Origin: Serratia proteamaculans
GTDB lineage: Bacteria > Pseudomonadota > Gammaproteobacteria > Enterobacterales > Enterobacteriaceae
Direction: 5' to 3'
Length of the DNA: 64,000 nt
Assembly (NCBI RefSeq): GCF_013337185.1
Contig: NZ_SWDE01000001.1
Span: 1,922,001-1,986,000 of the forward strand
The number at the start of each line of letters is the position of its first letter. Position 1 is the stretch's first letter. The notes under the pieces were generated by a model. It was not told the origin of the DNA. It made no database searches and saw only the letters and a program-made list of their open reading frames with translations. Made by a program: the position numbers and the translations under genes. Below are positions 27,212-37,451 of this stretch, in pieces.

Positions 27212-28867
27212 TTACTGATAAACAATCTCGCCCTTCGGCTCATAGGCCGCCGCATCCAGCGGTGAGTGCTTTTCAATGTACTGTTTCAGTACTTCGGCAT
27301 CGATAAAGCCGGTGTTGACGTAGCTTGGCAAAGTATCCAGCTTCGGATAGCCGTCACCGCCCAGCGCATTGAAGTTCAGCGTGGCCATTCGGTAAGTTTT
27401 ATCCGCCTGCAGCGGCTCACCCTTGATTTTGACATTGCTGACGCCCTGCTTGCCGTCCGCCGTCAGGCTGACATTGGCAAACTGTGCATAGGCACCGGAA
27501 TCCACTTTCATGTTAGCCACCACCGCCAGGTATTTCTCCACCTCGCTGCCTTTCATTTCAACGTAGACCAGCGTGTTGCCAAACGGCTGTACCTTCAGCA
27601 CGTTTTTATAGGTAATGTCACCGGCTTCAATCGAGTCACGTACCCCGCCCCCGCTCATTACGGCAAAGTCGGCCTCGGCACGTTCCATCTGCGCTGCCAG
27701 CAGAACCCGTGACAGGTTGGTCTGAACAAAGCGCACCTTACTGCGATCGCCTTCCAGCTTGCCATTAACGCTGCCAATTTTAACGTCCAACTGCGCCTTG
27801 CCCTTTTCCTGGAATGGCGTCAGCAGTTTCATCATCGACGCATCTTCCGCGATCTGCTGGGTGTAATACACGCGCTCGCTGGTGCCGTCGGCTTTCTCTA
27901 CCTTCTTCTTGAGGTTGACCGGGATCAGCTGATAATGCACCAGCTTCAGTTCACCGTTACGAAACTGGAAGTCGGCACGCCCCACGTATTTGCCCCACTC
28001 GTGCGCCTGCACAATCCAGGTGCCGTTCTGACGATCCGGCGAGCACGGGGTGCCCGGCACATAATCCACCTGCTTGTGGTTCTCACCGGCCATACAAACC
28101 GGATCCTGCGAGTGGCCGCCGACGATCATATCCAGATAGCCGGCAGGCAGGCTGCGCGCCATTTCTACGTCACCGGGCGCATTGGAGCCATGGTTGCCAT
28201 CATCGTAATGGCCCATGTGGGTCGCGGCGATGATCACGTCAGGTTTCTCGTCCTTGCGCAGTTGCTCCACCACCTGTTTGGCTTCCTGCGCCGGCACATG
28301 GAATTCAATGTCGGTGAAATATTCCGGGTTGCCAATCTTGGAGGTGTCATCGGTCGTCAGGCCGATCACCGCAATCTTGATGCCCTGCTTATCGAACAAG
28401 GCATAGGGTTTGAACAGGCGCTGCTGGGTGCTTTTCTGATAGATATTGGCCGACAGCAGTGGGAAGGTGGCCCACTTTTCCTGCTGGCGCAACACGCTGA
28501 GCGGATTGTCGAATTCATGGTTGCCGATTGCCATCGCGTCATAGCCCACCAGATTCATGCCGCGGAAGTCCGGCTCGGCATCCTGCAGGTCTGATTCCGG
28601 CACGCCGGTATTAATATCACCGCCCGACAGCAGTAACAGACTGCCGCCCTTGGCCGCGACCTCCTGGCGAATGCTGTCCACCAGCGTTTTTTGTGCGCCC
28701 AGACCATATTCACCGTGATCGTTTTGCCAGAAATGGCCGTGGTGATCGTTGGTATGCAGAATGGTGATGTCGTAGGTCTTATCCTTTTCCCAGGCGCTGG
28801 CGGCTCCCGACAGGAAAGTCAGGGACACGGCCAAAGCGCATGCGGTGGTCTTTAACGAGAAGCGCAT
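27212..28867 (-). CDS. ushA: Periplasmic UDP-sugar hydrolase / 5'-nucleotidase
   Basis: 551 residues from the ATG at 28867 (GGAG upstream). It has a 25-residue signal peptide ending ASA-W. The N-terminal metallophosphatase domain has HTNDHHGHF, GGDINTG, GNHEFD and ATHMGHYD. The C-terminal 5'-nucleotidase domain has SGGGVRDS and the substrate-stacking region near FNALGGDGYP. It salvages extracellular nucleotides and nucleotide sugars. Divergent from fsr, as in E. coli. Confidence 0.97.
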   Translation of the reverse strand: MRFSLKTTACALAVSLTFLSGAASAWEKDKTYDITILHTNDHHGHFWQNDHGEYGLGAQKTLVDSIRQEVAAKGGSLLLLSGGDINTGVPESDLQDAEPDFRGMNLVGYDAMAIGNHEFDNPLSVLRQQEKWATFPLLSANIYQKSTQQRLFKPYALFDKQGIKIAVIGLTTDDTSKIGNPEYFTDIEFHVPAQEAKQVVEQLRKDEKPDVIIAATHMGHYDDGNHGSNAPGDVEMARSLPAGYLDMIVGGHSQDPVCMAGENHKQVDYVPGTPCSPDRQNGTWIVQAHEWGKYVGRADFQFRNGELKLVHYQLIPVNLKKKVEKADGTSERVYYTQQIAEDASMMKLLTPFQEKGKAQLDVKIGSVNGKLEGDRSKVRFVQTNLSRVLLAAQMERAEADFAVMSGGGVRDSIEAGDITYKNVLKVQPFGNTLVYVEMKGSEVEKYLAVVANMKVDSGAYAQFANVSLTADGKQGVSNVKIKGEPLQADKTYRMATLNFNALGGDGYPKLDTLPSYVNTGFIDAEVLKQYIEKHSPLDAAAYEPKGEIVYQ

Positions 28868-29048
28868 GGCGGAACTCCATATGATAATTAACTGCTTTTT
28901 TGAGATGGCCGAAATTGTAGCGCGAAACAAAGGCAACTAATTTCAAATTTTTGCGATGTGCGTCAAATTATGTCGGATATGGTAAATATTGAACAACTTG
29001 CCTAAGATATCTGCTCTGCCCTCTAAAACTTACCAGGCTAATAATAAA

Positions 29049-30269
29049 ATGACCGACCGTAGCGAAACCGCCCTGCCACCGGCCAAGGGCAGTGCGGTTA
29101 AAGGGACTGCTTTCTCGATTCTCGGTGCCATCAGCGTCTCTCACCTGCTCAACGACATGATTCAATCGCTGATCCTGGCGATTTACCCGATCCTGCAGGC
29201 TGACTTCAGCCTCAGCTTCGTGCAGATCGGCATGATTACTCTGACCTATCAGCTCACGGCGTCCTTATTGCAGCCGCTGATCGGCTACTACACGGATAAA
29301 CATCCGCAGCCATATTCGCTGCCCATCGGCATGGGCTTTACCCTGTGCGGACTGCTGCTGCTGTCCGTGGCCAATACCTTCCCGCTGGTCCTGTTGGCGG
29401 CGGCCTTGGTCGGCACCGGCTCTTCGGTATTCCATCCGGAATCCTCCCGCGTAGCGCGTATGGCTTCCGGTGGCCGACACGGCCTGGCACAGTCACTGTT
29501 CCAGGTGGGCGGTAACTTTGGCAGCTCCCTGGGGCCCCTGCTGGCGGCGCTGATTATCGCGCCTTATGGCAAGGGTAACGTCGCCTGGTTCTCCCTGGCA
29601 GCTTTGCTGGCCATTGTGGTGCTGTTGCAGGTCAGCAAATGGTATCAACACCAGCATCGGGCAACTAAAGGCCAGCCTAAAACGGCCTCTTTGGTGAAAC
29701 CGCTGCCGAAACGTACGGTTACCTATGCCATTGGCATCCTGCTGGTGTTAATTTTCTCCAAATACTTCTATTTGGCCAGCATAAGCAGTTATTACACCTT
29801 TTATCTGATGCACAAGTTCGGTGTTTCAGTACAAAATGCCCAATTTCACCTGTTTGCATTTCTGTTCGCTGTAGCCGCAGGGACAATTATTGGTGGGCCT
29901 CTTGGTGATAAGATAGGTCGAAAACGTGTTATTTGGGGCTCCATCCTTGGTGCGGCCCCATTCACGCTGGTTTTACCCTATGCATCTCTGTATTGGACCG
30001 GTATTTTAACGGTATTTATAGGGGTAATTCTCGCCTCGGCGTTTTCTGCCATTCTGGTTTACGCTCAGGAGCTGATCCCGGGCAAAGTGGGTATGGTTTC
30101 CGGTTTATTCTTCGGTTTTGCTTTTGGTATGGGCGGATTAGGCGCGGCAGTTCTTGGTTATGTCGCAGATTTGACCAGCATCGAGCTGGTCTACCAAATC
30201 TGTGCTTTCCTGCCTCTGATCGGCATTATTACCGCATTGCTGCCCAATATGGACCATAACTCACAATAA
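29049..30269 (+). CDS. fsr: Fosmidomycin resistance-type MFS transporter Fsr
   Basis: A 12-helix MFS exporter of 406 residues from the ATG at 29049, the E. coli length; a TTG upstream would add 20 residues. Diagnostic stretches are ISVSHLLNDMIQSLILAIYP, GTGSSVFHPESSRVARMASG and GPLGDKIGRK. In E. coli overproduction gives fosmidomycin resistance; its natural substrate is not settled to my knowledge. It is divergent from ushA and followed by a hairpin. Confidence 0.95.
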   Translation: MTDRSETALPPAKGSAVKGTAFSILGAISVSHLLNDMIQSLILAIYPILQADFSLSFVQIGMITLTYQLTASLLQPLIGYYTDKHPQPYSLPIGMGFTLCGLLLLSVANTFPLVLLAAALVGTGSSVFHPESSRVARMASGGRHGLAQSLFQVGGNFGSSLGPLLAALIIAPYGKGNVAWFSLAALLAIVVLLQVSKWYQHQHRATKGQPKTASLVKPLPKRTVTYAIGILLVLIFSKYFYLASISSYYTFYLMHKFGVSVQNAQFHLFAFLFAVAAGTIIGGPLGDKIGRKRVIWGSILGAAPFTLVLPYASLYWTGILTVFIGVILASAFSAILVYAQELIPGKVGMVSGLFFGFAFGMGGLGAAVLGYVADLTSIELVYQICAFLPLIGIITALLPNMDHNSQ

Positions 30270-30281
30270 CCCTGTTACAGC

Positions 30282-30309
30282 CCCGGTTTGAATTCATCGT
30301 CAAACCGGG
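30282..30309 (+). terminator. Hairpin after fsr
   Basis: A perfect 10-bp stem CCCGGTTTGA/TCAAACCGGG (30282-30291 with 30300-30309) just downstream of the fsr stop. It lacks a strong T run. Confidence 0.6.
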
Positions 30310-30514
30310 TCATCTCCCACACAAATCCATATTATTTGACTTATTAAGTGTTAAATCCCCTCATTGGCATGCCAAAATCTGGATCCTCTGCTTTTTCACA
30401 AAAAACCCATATTTAGCCAAGCACGCCGCGAACAAATGCAATAAACTAAATGTATCTTTTCGTAACACCGTTGCGTTTCCCCTCTGCTGCCATGCATAGC
30501 TAGAAGGAGTCTGG

Positions 30515-32206
30515 ATGCATAATTCAACACCGTTAATCTCCACCATTGTCGGAGGGTTAGTACTCGCCTTCCTCTTCGGTATGCTGGCGAATCGCCTGCG
30601 CATCTCCCCGCTGGTCGGGTACCTTGCCGCAGGCGTGCTCGCCGGCCCGTTCACCCCCGGTTTTGTTGCCGACACCTCGCTGGCTCCGGAACTGGCGGAA
30701 ATCGGCGTGATTTTGTTGATGTTTGGTGTTGGCCTCCACTTCTCTCTTAAAGACCTCCTCGCAGTAAAACATATCGCCATTCCCGGTGCCGTCGCGCAAA
30801 TTGCCGTTGCCACTTTGCTGGGTATGGGGCTGTCGAAGCTATTGGGTTGGGATTTGATTTCCGGTCTGGTGTTCGGGCTTTGTTTATCCACCGCCAGTAC
30901 CGTGGTGCTGCTGCGTGCGCTGGAAGAACGCCAGTTGATTGACAGCCAACGCGGGCAAATCGCCATCGGCTGGCTGATTGTCGAAGACCTGGCGATGGTG
31001 CTGACGCTGGTATTGCTGCCCGCGTTCGGCAATATGCTGGGCAATAACAACGCCAGCAGCGGCCAGTTACTGATTGAGCTGGCAATGACCATTGGTAAAG
31101 TCATCGCCTTTATCGCGCTGATGATCGTAGTTGGCCGCCGCCTGGTACCCTGGATCCTGGCGAAAACCGCCAGTACCGGCTCACGTGAACTCTTTACCCT
31201 GGCGGTGCTGGCATTGGCACTCGGCATTGCCTATGGCGCTGTCGGCTTCTTTGACGTCTCCTTCGCCCTGGGGGCCTTCTTCGCCGGTATGGTGCTGAAC
31301 GAGTCGGAACTGAGCCATCGCGCCGCCCACGACACGCTGCCGCTGCGTGATGCCTTCGCCGTGCTGTTCTTTGTCTCGGTCGGCATGCTGTTTGATCCGA
31401 TGATCCTGATCCGCGAACCGCTGGCGGTGCTGGCCACGCTGGCGATTATCGTGTTCGGTAAATCGGCGGCCGCCTTCCTGCTGGTGAAAATGTTCGGCCA
31501 CTCCAAGCGCACCGCGCTGACCATCTCCGCCAGCCTGGCGCAGATTGGCGAGTTCGCCTTCATTCTGGCAGGGCTGGGGATCACGCTGGGCATGATGTCG
31601 GAGCACGGCCGCAATCTGGTGCTGGCCGGGGCTATTTTGTCGATCATGCTTAACCCGTTGCTGTTCACCCTGCTCGAACGTTATCTGGCCAAGACCGAGA
31701 CCATAGAAGACCAAATCCTGGAGGAAGCGGTAGAAGACGAGAAGCAGATCCCGGTCGATATGTGCAACCATGCGCTGGTGGTAGGCTATGGCCGCGTCGG
31801 CAGCCTGCTGGGGGCCAAGCTGGCCGAAGCCGGTATTCCGCTGGTGGTGATCGAAAACTCACGGCCACGGGTGGAAGCATTGCGTGAACAGGGGATTAAA
31901 ACGGTATTGGGCAACGCCGCCAATCCGGAAGTGATGGATCTGGCACGGTTAGACTGCGCGCGCTGGCTGCTGTTGACCATCCCCAATGGTTACGAAGCCG
32001 GTGAGATCGTAGCCTCTGCGCGAACCAAGCGGCCCAACATCGAGATTATCGCCCGGGCGCACTACGATGACGAAGTATCGTATATCTCCGATCGCGGGGC
32101 GGATCAGGTGGTGATGGGTGAACGGGAAATCGCCAACAGCATGCTGAATATCCTTAAGCTGGATACGCTGACTGAGGAAGAGAAAATGGGCGGCTGCCCG
32201 ATCTGA
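30515..32206 (+). CDS. ybaL: Cation:proton antiporter YbaL (KefB/CPA2 type)
   Basis: 563 residues with a good AGAAGGAG site. The first 390 or so residues carry about 12 membrane helices of the CPA2 exchanger fold (LVGYLAAGVLAGPFTPGF, GLCLSTASTVVLLRAL). The C-terminal RCK/TrkA-N domain begins near 417 with the NAD-binding HALVVGYGRVGSLLG. It resembles the glutathione-gated KefB/KefC. Whether YbaL moves potassium or sodium is not established here. A string of hairpins follows before gsk. Confidence 0.93.
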   Translation: MHNSTPLISTIVGGLVLAFLFGMLANRLRISPLVGYLAAGVLAGPFTPGFVADTSLAPELAEIGVILLMFGVGLHFSLKDLLAVKHIAIPGAVAQIAVATLLGMGLSKLLGWDLISGLVFGLCLSTASTVVLLRALEERQLIDSQRGQIAIGWLIVEDLAMVLTLVLLPAFGNMLGNNNASSGQLLIELAMTIGKVIAFIALMIVVGRRLVPWILAKTASTGSRELFTLAVLALALGIAYGAVGFFDVSFALGAFFAGMVLNESELSHRAAHDTLPLRDAFAVLFFVSVGMLFDPMILIREPLAVLATLAIIVFGKSAAAFLLVKMFGHSKRTALTISASLAQIGEFAFILAGLGITLGMMSEHGRNLVLAGAILSIMLNPLLFTLLERYLAKTETIEDQILEEAVEDEKQIPVDMCNHALVVGYGRVGSLLGAKLAEAGIPLVVIENSRPRVEALREQGIKTVLGNAANPEVMDLARLDCARWLLLTIPNGYEAGEIVASARTKRPNIEIIARAHYDDEVSYISDRGADQVVMGEREIANSMLNILKLDTLTEEEKMGGCPI

Positions 32207-32220
32207 TGTGACCAGCAACC

Positions 32221-32248
32221 TAAAAGGTCCGGCTTGCCGGACCTTTTA
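32221..32248. terminator. Palindromic terminator after ybaL
   Basis: A perfect palindrome with stem AAAAGGTCCGGC/GCCGGACCTTTT and a two-base loop, symmetric and so active in either direction. It is almost duplicated at 32388-32410. Confidence 0.85.
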
Positions 32249-32256
32249 GGTTGCTG

Positions 32257-32325
32257 ACAAAGCAGGAAAAAGCGTGGTTTTTCCTGCTTTGTGGTAATCA
32301 GCCGAAAATCAATAAATTGATTTTC
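32257..32325. repeat. Two further hairpins in the ybaL-gsk gap
   Basis: A perfect 15-bp stem ACAAAGCAGGAAAAA with its complement (32257-32271, 32278-32292) is followed by a 10-bp AT-rich palindrome GAAAATCAAT/ATTGATTTTC (32304-32313, 32316-32325) leading into a T-rich run. Their function is unknown. They may be extra terminators or a small structured RNA. Confidence 0.6.
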
Positions 32326-32387
32326 CTGATTTTTTATTTATCGACCTCTACTCGCTCTGGGCAGGAATGAGGATTGTTATCAGTCTG

Positions 32388-32414
32388 AAGGTCCGGCTCG
32401 CCGGACCTTTTTGC
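32388..32414. terminator. Second copy of the ybaL-gsk terminator
   Basis: Stem AAGGTCCGGC/GCCGGACCTT (32388-32397 with 32400-32409) followed by TTTT. It repeats the hairpin at 32221 almost exactly. It sits just after the gsk stop and can serve convergent gsk. Confidence 0.8.
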
Positions 32415-32417
32415 TTT

Positions 32418-33722
32418 TTACCGTTCCCAGTAAGACTCTTCCAGACTGTCTTCCCGTTCCGGCAAACCGCGCGTCAGACGCGGCGAATGCTGATTCAGCA
32501 CCTGATAACTGACGCGGTTGGCGTATTTACACACCTGCGCCAGCGAGGAGTAAGTCAGGTAACTGCGAACGTGCTTGCTGGAGTTCGGCACGTTATTGCG
32601 GTGAAAACCATTGGCGGCAATATCATGCAGCAGCGCTGACAGTGCCCCATCACCGGCACCGTTGGTGTTCATGATTTTTTCCGGCCCGCCCATGTAAGGC
32701 GCAATATGCGAATAGATGCGGAACGGGGTTTCACAGCTTTCACGACGCATCGCGCGGCTGAACTCATAGCGGTTGAATTCGGCGATATGCCCCGGCAACA
32801 GCGGATGCTGAGTTTCACGCTTGTTGGCCTCTTCGGTGTAGCCCGCCATATACAGGCCGCTTGGCCCGGCGGTGCACAGCACCAGATCGACCCATTCCAG
32901 CGCCATATCAGAAGCCGTCAGCGGATCGCTCAGCCCGGTCAGTTCCAGCGCTTCATCTTCGTTCATCGCCAGGATAGAAACGTGCTGTTTCAGGAAGTCG
33001 CGCCACCACTGCGGGTTGTCGGCAATCACGTACTTGGTGCCGAGCGTCAGTACCACCGGCACATCGTGCTTTTTGGCAAACTCGATCGCCTGCATGGTAG
33101 CTGCCGGCATAGGTTCACCTTCCTTGCAACGCACCAGGTAGGACGTCAGCACCAATGCCGAGGCACCGGCAATCACCTCTTCCGTCACGCTTTCCGGCCG
33201 CAGTTGGTTCATCTGCCCTGGGCTGATGGCGAAGGTGCGCTCACCGCTTTCACCGATCAGGGTGAAGCAGCGCCCAATGGCACCGTCAACCGCCTGCAGG
33301 TGGTTAAGATCGGTACGGCTGGAGGTATTGCACAGATAGCGGTAGGCGTAGCTGCCAATCTTGATGTTGCTGCACATCACGCCGAGCAGTACCGAACGGT
33401 CATCTGCCAGCACGGAATAGTTGTGCAAAGTATTGCCGATGGTACCGCCGGCAAACTGATGGGTGATTAAATTGTTGTCGATCAATTCCTGATACAGCGC
33501 CTCGGCGACGTCATCCTCGATCACCAGAGAATGTCCCAGACTCAGGCCATAGCGCTGGACGAAGCTGTCGTCCACTTTGGCTTCGATATCCACCAGCGTC
33601 TGGTCAATACCGACGACATAAGAGGTGCTGACTTCATTTTCGGGCTGAGCCTGCTGCAAGAGCGGATCGCGGGCGTTCACCGGAAAATAGTGTTTGGACT
33701 TACGTTTACCAGGAAATTTCAT
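32418..33722 (-). CDS. gsk: Inosine-guanosine kinase
   Basis: Phosphorylates inosine and guanosine with ATP in purine salvage. 434 residues, exactly the E. coli length and highly similar from MKFPGKRKSKHYFPVNARDP to the C-terminal EREDSLEESYW. It belongs to the PfkB/ribokinase fold: GGTIGNTLHNY in the N-terminal half and the catalytic NTNGAGDGALSALLHD near 350. Convergent with ybaL. Confidence 0.97.
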   Translation of the reverse strand: MKFPGKRKSKHYFPVNARDPLLQQAQPENEVSTSYVVGIDQTLVDIEAKVDDSFVQRYGLSLGHSLVIEDDVAEALYQELIDNNLITHQFAGGTIGNTLHNYSVLADDRSVLLGVMCSNIKIGSYAYRYLCNTSSRTDLNHLQAVDGAIGRCFTLIGESGERTFAISPGQMNQLRPESVTEEVIAGASALVLTSYLVRCKEGEPMPAATMQAIEFAKKHDVPVVLTLGTKYVIADNPQWWRDFLKQHVSILAMNEDEALELTGLSDPLTASDMALEWVDLVLCTAGPSGLYMAGYTEEANKRETQHPLLPGHIAEFNRYEFSRAMRRESCETPFRIYSHIAPYMGGPEKIMNTNGAGDGALSALLHDIAANGFHRNNVPNSSKHVRSYLTYSSLAQVCKYANRVSYQVLNQHSPRLTRGLPEREDSLEESYWER

Positions 33723-33813
33723 TTAATTGGCGGCAGTGGCAGTTAACAGGCAGAGAATGTTAGCACATTCCTGCCCGATTGATGATGGCTGTCACCATTT
33801 TGCGTTCTGAGGA

Positions 33814-34776
33814 TCAGAGGCGCTGTGCCACCAGTTGCTGCATCATATCAATGTGCGCTGGCTCGTCGTTGAGCGCCGAAATGTACTCGAACTTCTCACC
33901 GCCGGCCTTAAGGAAGATCTCGCGGTTTTGCTCTTTGATCTCCTCCAGCGTTTCCAGGCAGTCCGCCGAGAAACCGGGGCAGATCAGCTGAATATGCTTA
34001 ACACCTTGAGCCGGCAGGCCTTTGAGGGTTTCGTCGGTATAAGGCGTCAGCCAGGGCTCACGGCCAAAGCGCGACTGGTAGGTCAACATGACCCGATCCG
34101 CTGCCAGTGGCAAGGTATCGGTCAAAGCCCGTAGCGTATCTTCGCAGCGCTGCGAGTAGTCATCACCGAGACGCACATAACGCTTGGGAATGCCGTGGAA
34201 CGACAGGACCAGCCTGTCCGGTTGACCATGTTCGGCAAACGACCGCTCAACACTTTGGCGCAGCGCGGCAATATAAGCCGGGTGCTCGGCATAGTCGCGG
34301 ATAAAACTGACTGACGGCAGACGACGATACCCTTTCAGTACGCGGGCCACACCGTCCCATACCGCGGCGCTGGTCGAGCAGGAGTATTGCGGGTACAACG
34401 GCAACACCACCAGATTGGTCACGCCTTGCGCCAGCAGCTTGTCAATTGCCTCGGCCAGGCTTGGGGAGCCGTAGCTCATACCCAGTTCAACCGGCGTGTT
34501 GGGCATACGTGCGGCCAGCGCGCGCTGCTGGCGGCGGCTGTAAACCAGCAACGGAGAACCTTCGTCCATCCATACCGACTGATACAACTTGGCGACCCGC
34601 GGTGAACGGATCGGCAAGATGGCGCCGTTGAGGATCGGCCACCAAATCAGAGGGGCCGTATCCACCACGCGGTCGTCACTGAGGAATTCCTTTAGATAGC
34701 GTTTTACCGCCGACGAGGTCGGAGCATCCGGCGTGCCCAGGTTCACCAGCAATACTCCATGTTTCTCTTGCTTCAT
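33814..34776 (-). CDS. hemH: Ferrochelatase
   Basis: Inserts Fe2+ into protoporphyrin IX, the last haem step. 320 residues from the ATG at 34776 (AGGGGA upstream), the E. coli length; a GTG directly before it is discounted. Conserved blocks are [13 protein letters not shown] with [11 protein letters not shown], the metal-site histidine in SFHGIPKRY, and [15 protein letters not shown] with the catalytic glutamate. Lies downstream of the glxK block and not next to adk as in E. coli. aes is absent. Confidence 0.97.
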   Translation of the reverse strand: MKQEKHGVLLVNLGTPDAPTSSAVKRYLKEFLSDDRVVDTAPLIWWPILNGAILPIRSPRVAKLYQSVWMDEGSPLLVYSRRQQRALAARMPNTPVELGMSYGSPSLAEAIDKLLAQGVTNLVVLPLYPQYSCSTSAAVWDGVARVLKGYRRLPSVSFIRDYAEHPAYIAALRQSVERSFAEHGQPDRLVLSFHGIPKRYVRLGDDYSQRCEDTLRALTDTLPLAADRVMLTYQSRFGREPWLTPYTDETLKGLPAQGVKHIQLICPGFSADCLETLEEIKEQNREIFLKAGGEKFEYISALNDEPAHIDMMQQLVAQRL

Positions 34777-34909
34777 CACAGTTCCCCTTGGTTCCTTGCA
34801 AGTTAACCCCCGTTCTGGGTCAGGGGGTTAACGTCAATTAATGGCGCCCATTGTAACGGAAAAGTGCCCCATCGGAACCGATATCAGCAACAGGTAAAGC
34901 GTATGAACC

Positions 34910-36058
34910 TCAGGATTGCGCCAGCTTCCAGACCGCCGCCACATTACGGGCCGTGACCTCAAGATTATCGGCCGCGTCCGTCAGGGCTTCTTCCAGCGTG
35001 ACGACACGGTCAAGCACCGAAAAAGCGGCGTCAATGCCATGCTGATGCACTACCTGATAATCTTTCGACAGGCTGCCGGCGATGCCGATCACCGGTAAGC
35101 CATAGTGTTTGGCTACCCTTGCCACACCAATCGGCGTTTTGCCGTGGATCGACTGGCTGTCCAGTCGCCCCTCTCCGGTAATCACCAGATCGGCGTCGCG
35201 AAGCGCCTCTTCCAGCCGCAAAGTTTCAATCACGATTTCAATTCCCGGCCGTAAACGGGCGTTGAGCATACCGAGCAAGGACGCCCCCATTCCGCCCGCT
35301 GCACCGGCGCCCGGTGCGTTGAGCACCTCACGGCCGGTGGCCTGCTGCAACAAACGGCCAAAGTGGTTTAGTGCCGCATCCAACTGCGTCACCATCTCCG
35401 GCGTGGCTCCCTTCTGCGGGCCAAACACCGCCGAAGCCCCATGAGGGCCACATAAAGGGTTATCCACGTCACAGGCAGCCGTCACGCTCACCTGTTGCAG
35501 GCGCGGATCTACCGCTGAAAGATCAATTTGCGCTAACCGGGCCAGCGCCGCGCCACCCGGCGGCAGCGGTTGCTGTTGATCATCCAGCAGCCTGGCCCCC
35601 AGCGCCTGCATCATACCGGCACCGCCGTCGTTGGTAGCGCTACCGCCGATACCCAGAATAATCGCCTTCACGCCGCGTTCCAGCGCCGCCAGGATCAGTT
35701 CACCGGTACCGTAACTGGTGGTAATACGCGGATCGCGCTGCCCGTTAGGTGCCAAATGCAGGCCGGAAGCCGCCGCCATCTCGATAACGGCCGTTTCCCC
35801 TTCTCCCAGCAAGCCGTAAAAGGCGGATACCGGCTGGCCCAGCGGGCCGGTGACCTCAACCCTGACAATTTCTCCGCCGGTGGCCGCCACCATCGAATCC
35901 ACCGTGCCTTCGCCGCCGTCCGCCATCGGCAATTTTACATACTGCACCTGCGGGTAAATCTGGCGGAATCCGCGCTCGATGGCCTCGGCCACCTCCATCG
36001 CACTCAGGCTCTCTTTAAACGAGTCTGGGGCAATAACCACTTTTTTCAGCGTTTTCAT
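34910..36058 (-). CDS. glxK: Glycerate kinase (GlxK/GarK type)
   Basis: 382 residues, the size of the class II glycerate kinases that phosphorylate D-glycerate to 2-phosphoglycerate. Blocks include VIAPDSFKESLSA, PMADGGEGTVDS, GIGGSATNDGGAGMMQALG and GEGRLDSQSIHGKTPIGVA. It is the last gene of a cdaR-permease-glxK cluster, 9 bp after the permease. It could be named glxK or garK. Either way it most likely serves growth on glycerate or on sugar diacids degraded to it. Confidence 0.92.
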   Translation of the reverse strand: MKTLKKVVIAPDSFKESLSAMEVAEAIERGFRQIYPQVQYVKLPMADGGEGTVDSMVAATGGEIVRVEVTGPLGQPVSAFYGLLGEGETAVIEMAAASGLHLAPNGQRDPRITTSYGTGELILAALERGVKAIILGIGGSATNDGGAGMMQALGARLLDDQQQPLPPGGAALARLAQIDLSAVDPRLQQVSVTAACDVDNPLCGPHGASAVFGPQKGATPEMVTQLDAALNHFGRLLQQATGREVLNAPGAGAAGGMGASLLGMLNARLRPGIEIVIETLRLEEALRDADLVITGEGRLDSQSIHGKTPIGVARVAKHYGLPVIGIAGSLSKDYQVVHQHGIDAAFSVLDRVVTLEEALTDAADNLEVTARNVAAVWKLAQS

Positions 36059-36067
36059 CAGTATTCC

Positions 36068-37333
36068 TTATCCCGCCAGATTAAATACGCCAAACATCAA
36101 CGCCGAGACGGCCGCGATGGTAAAGCCGATCAGAGTTTCATACGGCAGTAACTTCAGGCGTTGATGAACCACCATATTGACGCTGCCGCCGGTGGCGTGG
36201 AAGAAACTGCCGTGTGGCAGGTGATCCAGTACCGTGGCACCGGCATGGATCATCGCCGCCCCTGCCAGCCCACTGATGCCCAGCTCCAGCAAGGTGCTGC
36301 TGAATACGCCGGATGCCACAGCGGTACCGGCGGTGGTGGAAGCGGTCGCCATCGACATCAGCGCCCCGGAAAGCGGAGCCAACAGCCAGGCCGGCATGCC
36401 GGAGTGGGTCAATCCGTTAATCAACGCGTCTTTCAGCGCCGAGTTGGCGATAATGCCCGCCAGCGTCCCCGTGCCGAGCAGCATAATGGCCACCGGTGCC
36501 ATGCGGCTCAGGCCGGAAACCATAAATTGATTACACTGCCGAATACGGCCCATCAATAACGCCCCCACCAATCCACCGGCCGGTAACGCAATCAGCGGAT
36601 CGACAGCGATACCAGCAATCGGCCGCAGCGACAACAGCAATATGGCAACCAACGGTGCGCTGATCGCCGCCGCAAAACCTGGGCGAGAGCCTTCAGCATG
36701 CTGCGTCAGTTCCTCTGCCAGCACCTTGTCACCCTTGTTGCTCAAACGCCGGGCCAGCAGATAGGCCACCACCAGCCCACACAGGCCAGGCACGATGCCA
36801 GCCATCATCACCGAGGTCAGGGGCACGTGGAAGTTATCGGCGGCCGCAATGGTATTCGGGTTGGGTGACATCACGTTACCGGCCTTGCCGCCACCGATCA
36901 TCGCCAACAGGATGGCACCGCGCGAGATCCCGGCCTTCTGGGCGATGGAGAGCGCGATCGGCGCTACGGTGATCACCGCCACGTCGATAAATACCCCAAC
37001 CGCCGTCAAGATCAGTGTAGCTATCGCCAACGCCAGCAGCGCACGGGTTTCCCCGACCTTGCGGACAATGGTTTCAGCAATGGTGTGTGCCGCGCCGGAC
37101 TCAATCAGTACCCCGGCCAATACCCCCGCAGCCAGAATGCGCATCACGGCGTTGGTGATGCCCTGAGCGCCGGTGATCATCAGCGTCACGGTCTGTACCA
37201 GATCGGCGCCGCCACACAGCCCACCGGCCAGCGCGCCGGCAATCATGCCGTAGGCCGGCGGAACCTTGCGTAAAATCAGAACGATAGCGACGACCAATGC
37301 CACCAGCGCCCCCAATGTGGATACCGTTATCAT
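36068..37333 (-). CDS. GntP-family permease, probably glycerate transporter
   Basis: 421 residues from the ATG at 37333; an extension to 37450 runs into the promoter region and is rejected. It has about 12 hydrophobic segments and Gly-rich GntP motifs, including GVFIDVAVITVAPIAL and MIGGGKAGNVMSPNPNT. It sits between a CdaR-type regulator and glycerate kinase, so glycerate is the likely substrate, an inference from context. Gluconate or another sugar acid is possible. Confidence 0.85.
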   Translation of the reverse strand: MITVSTLGALVALVVAIVLILRKVPPAYGMIAGALAGGLCGGADLVQTVTLMITGAQGITNAVMRILAAGVLAGVLIESGAAHTIAETIVRKVGETRALLALAIATLILTAVGVFIDVAVITVAPIALSIAQKAGISRGAILLAMIGGGKAGNVMSPNPNTIAAADNFHVPLTSVMMAGIVPGLCGLVVAYLLARRLSNKGDKVLAEELTQHAEGSRPGFAAAISAPLVAILLLSLRPIAGIAVDPLIALPAGGLVGALLMGRIRQCNQFMVSGLSRMAPVAIMLLGTGTLAGIIANSALKDALINGLTHSGMPAWLLAPLSGALMSMATASTTAGTAVASGVFSSTLLELGISGLAGAAMIHAGATVLDHLPHGSFFHATGGSVNMVVHQRLKLLPYETLIGFTIAAVSALMFGVFNLAG

Positions 37334-37451
37334 TATTGTTTTCCCCGTTGTTGGTGTGGGGAAAACATATCCTGAGCGTCGAACATTAGCGTGAGAGGAA
37401 GCCACAAAAACCCGTCGGGTGGCGCACCGGAAAATTGTGGTTTTACACAAC

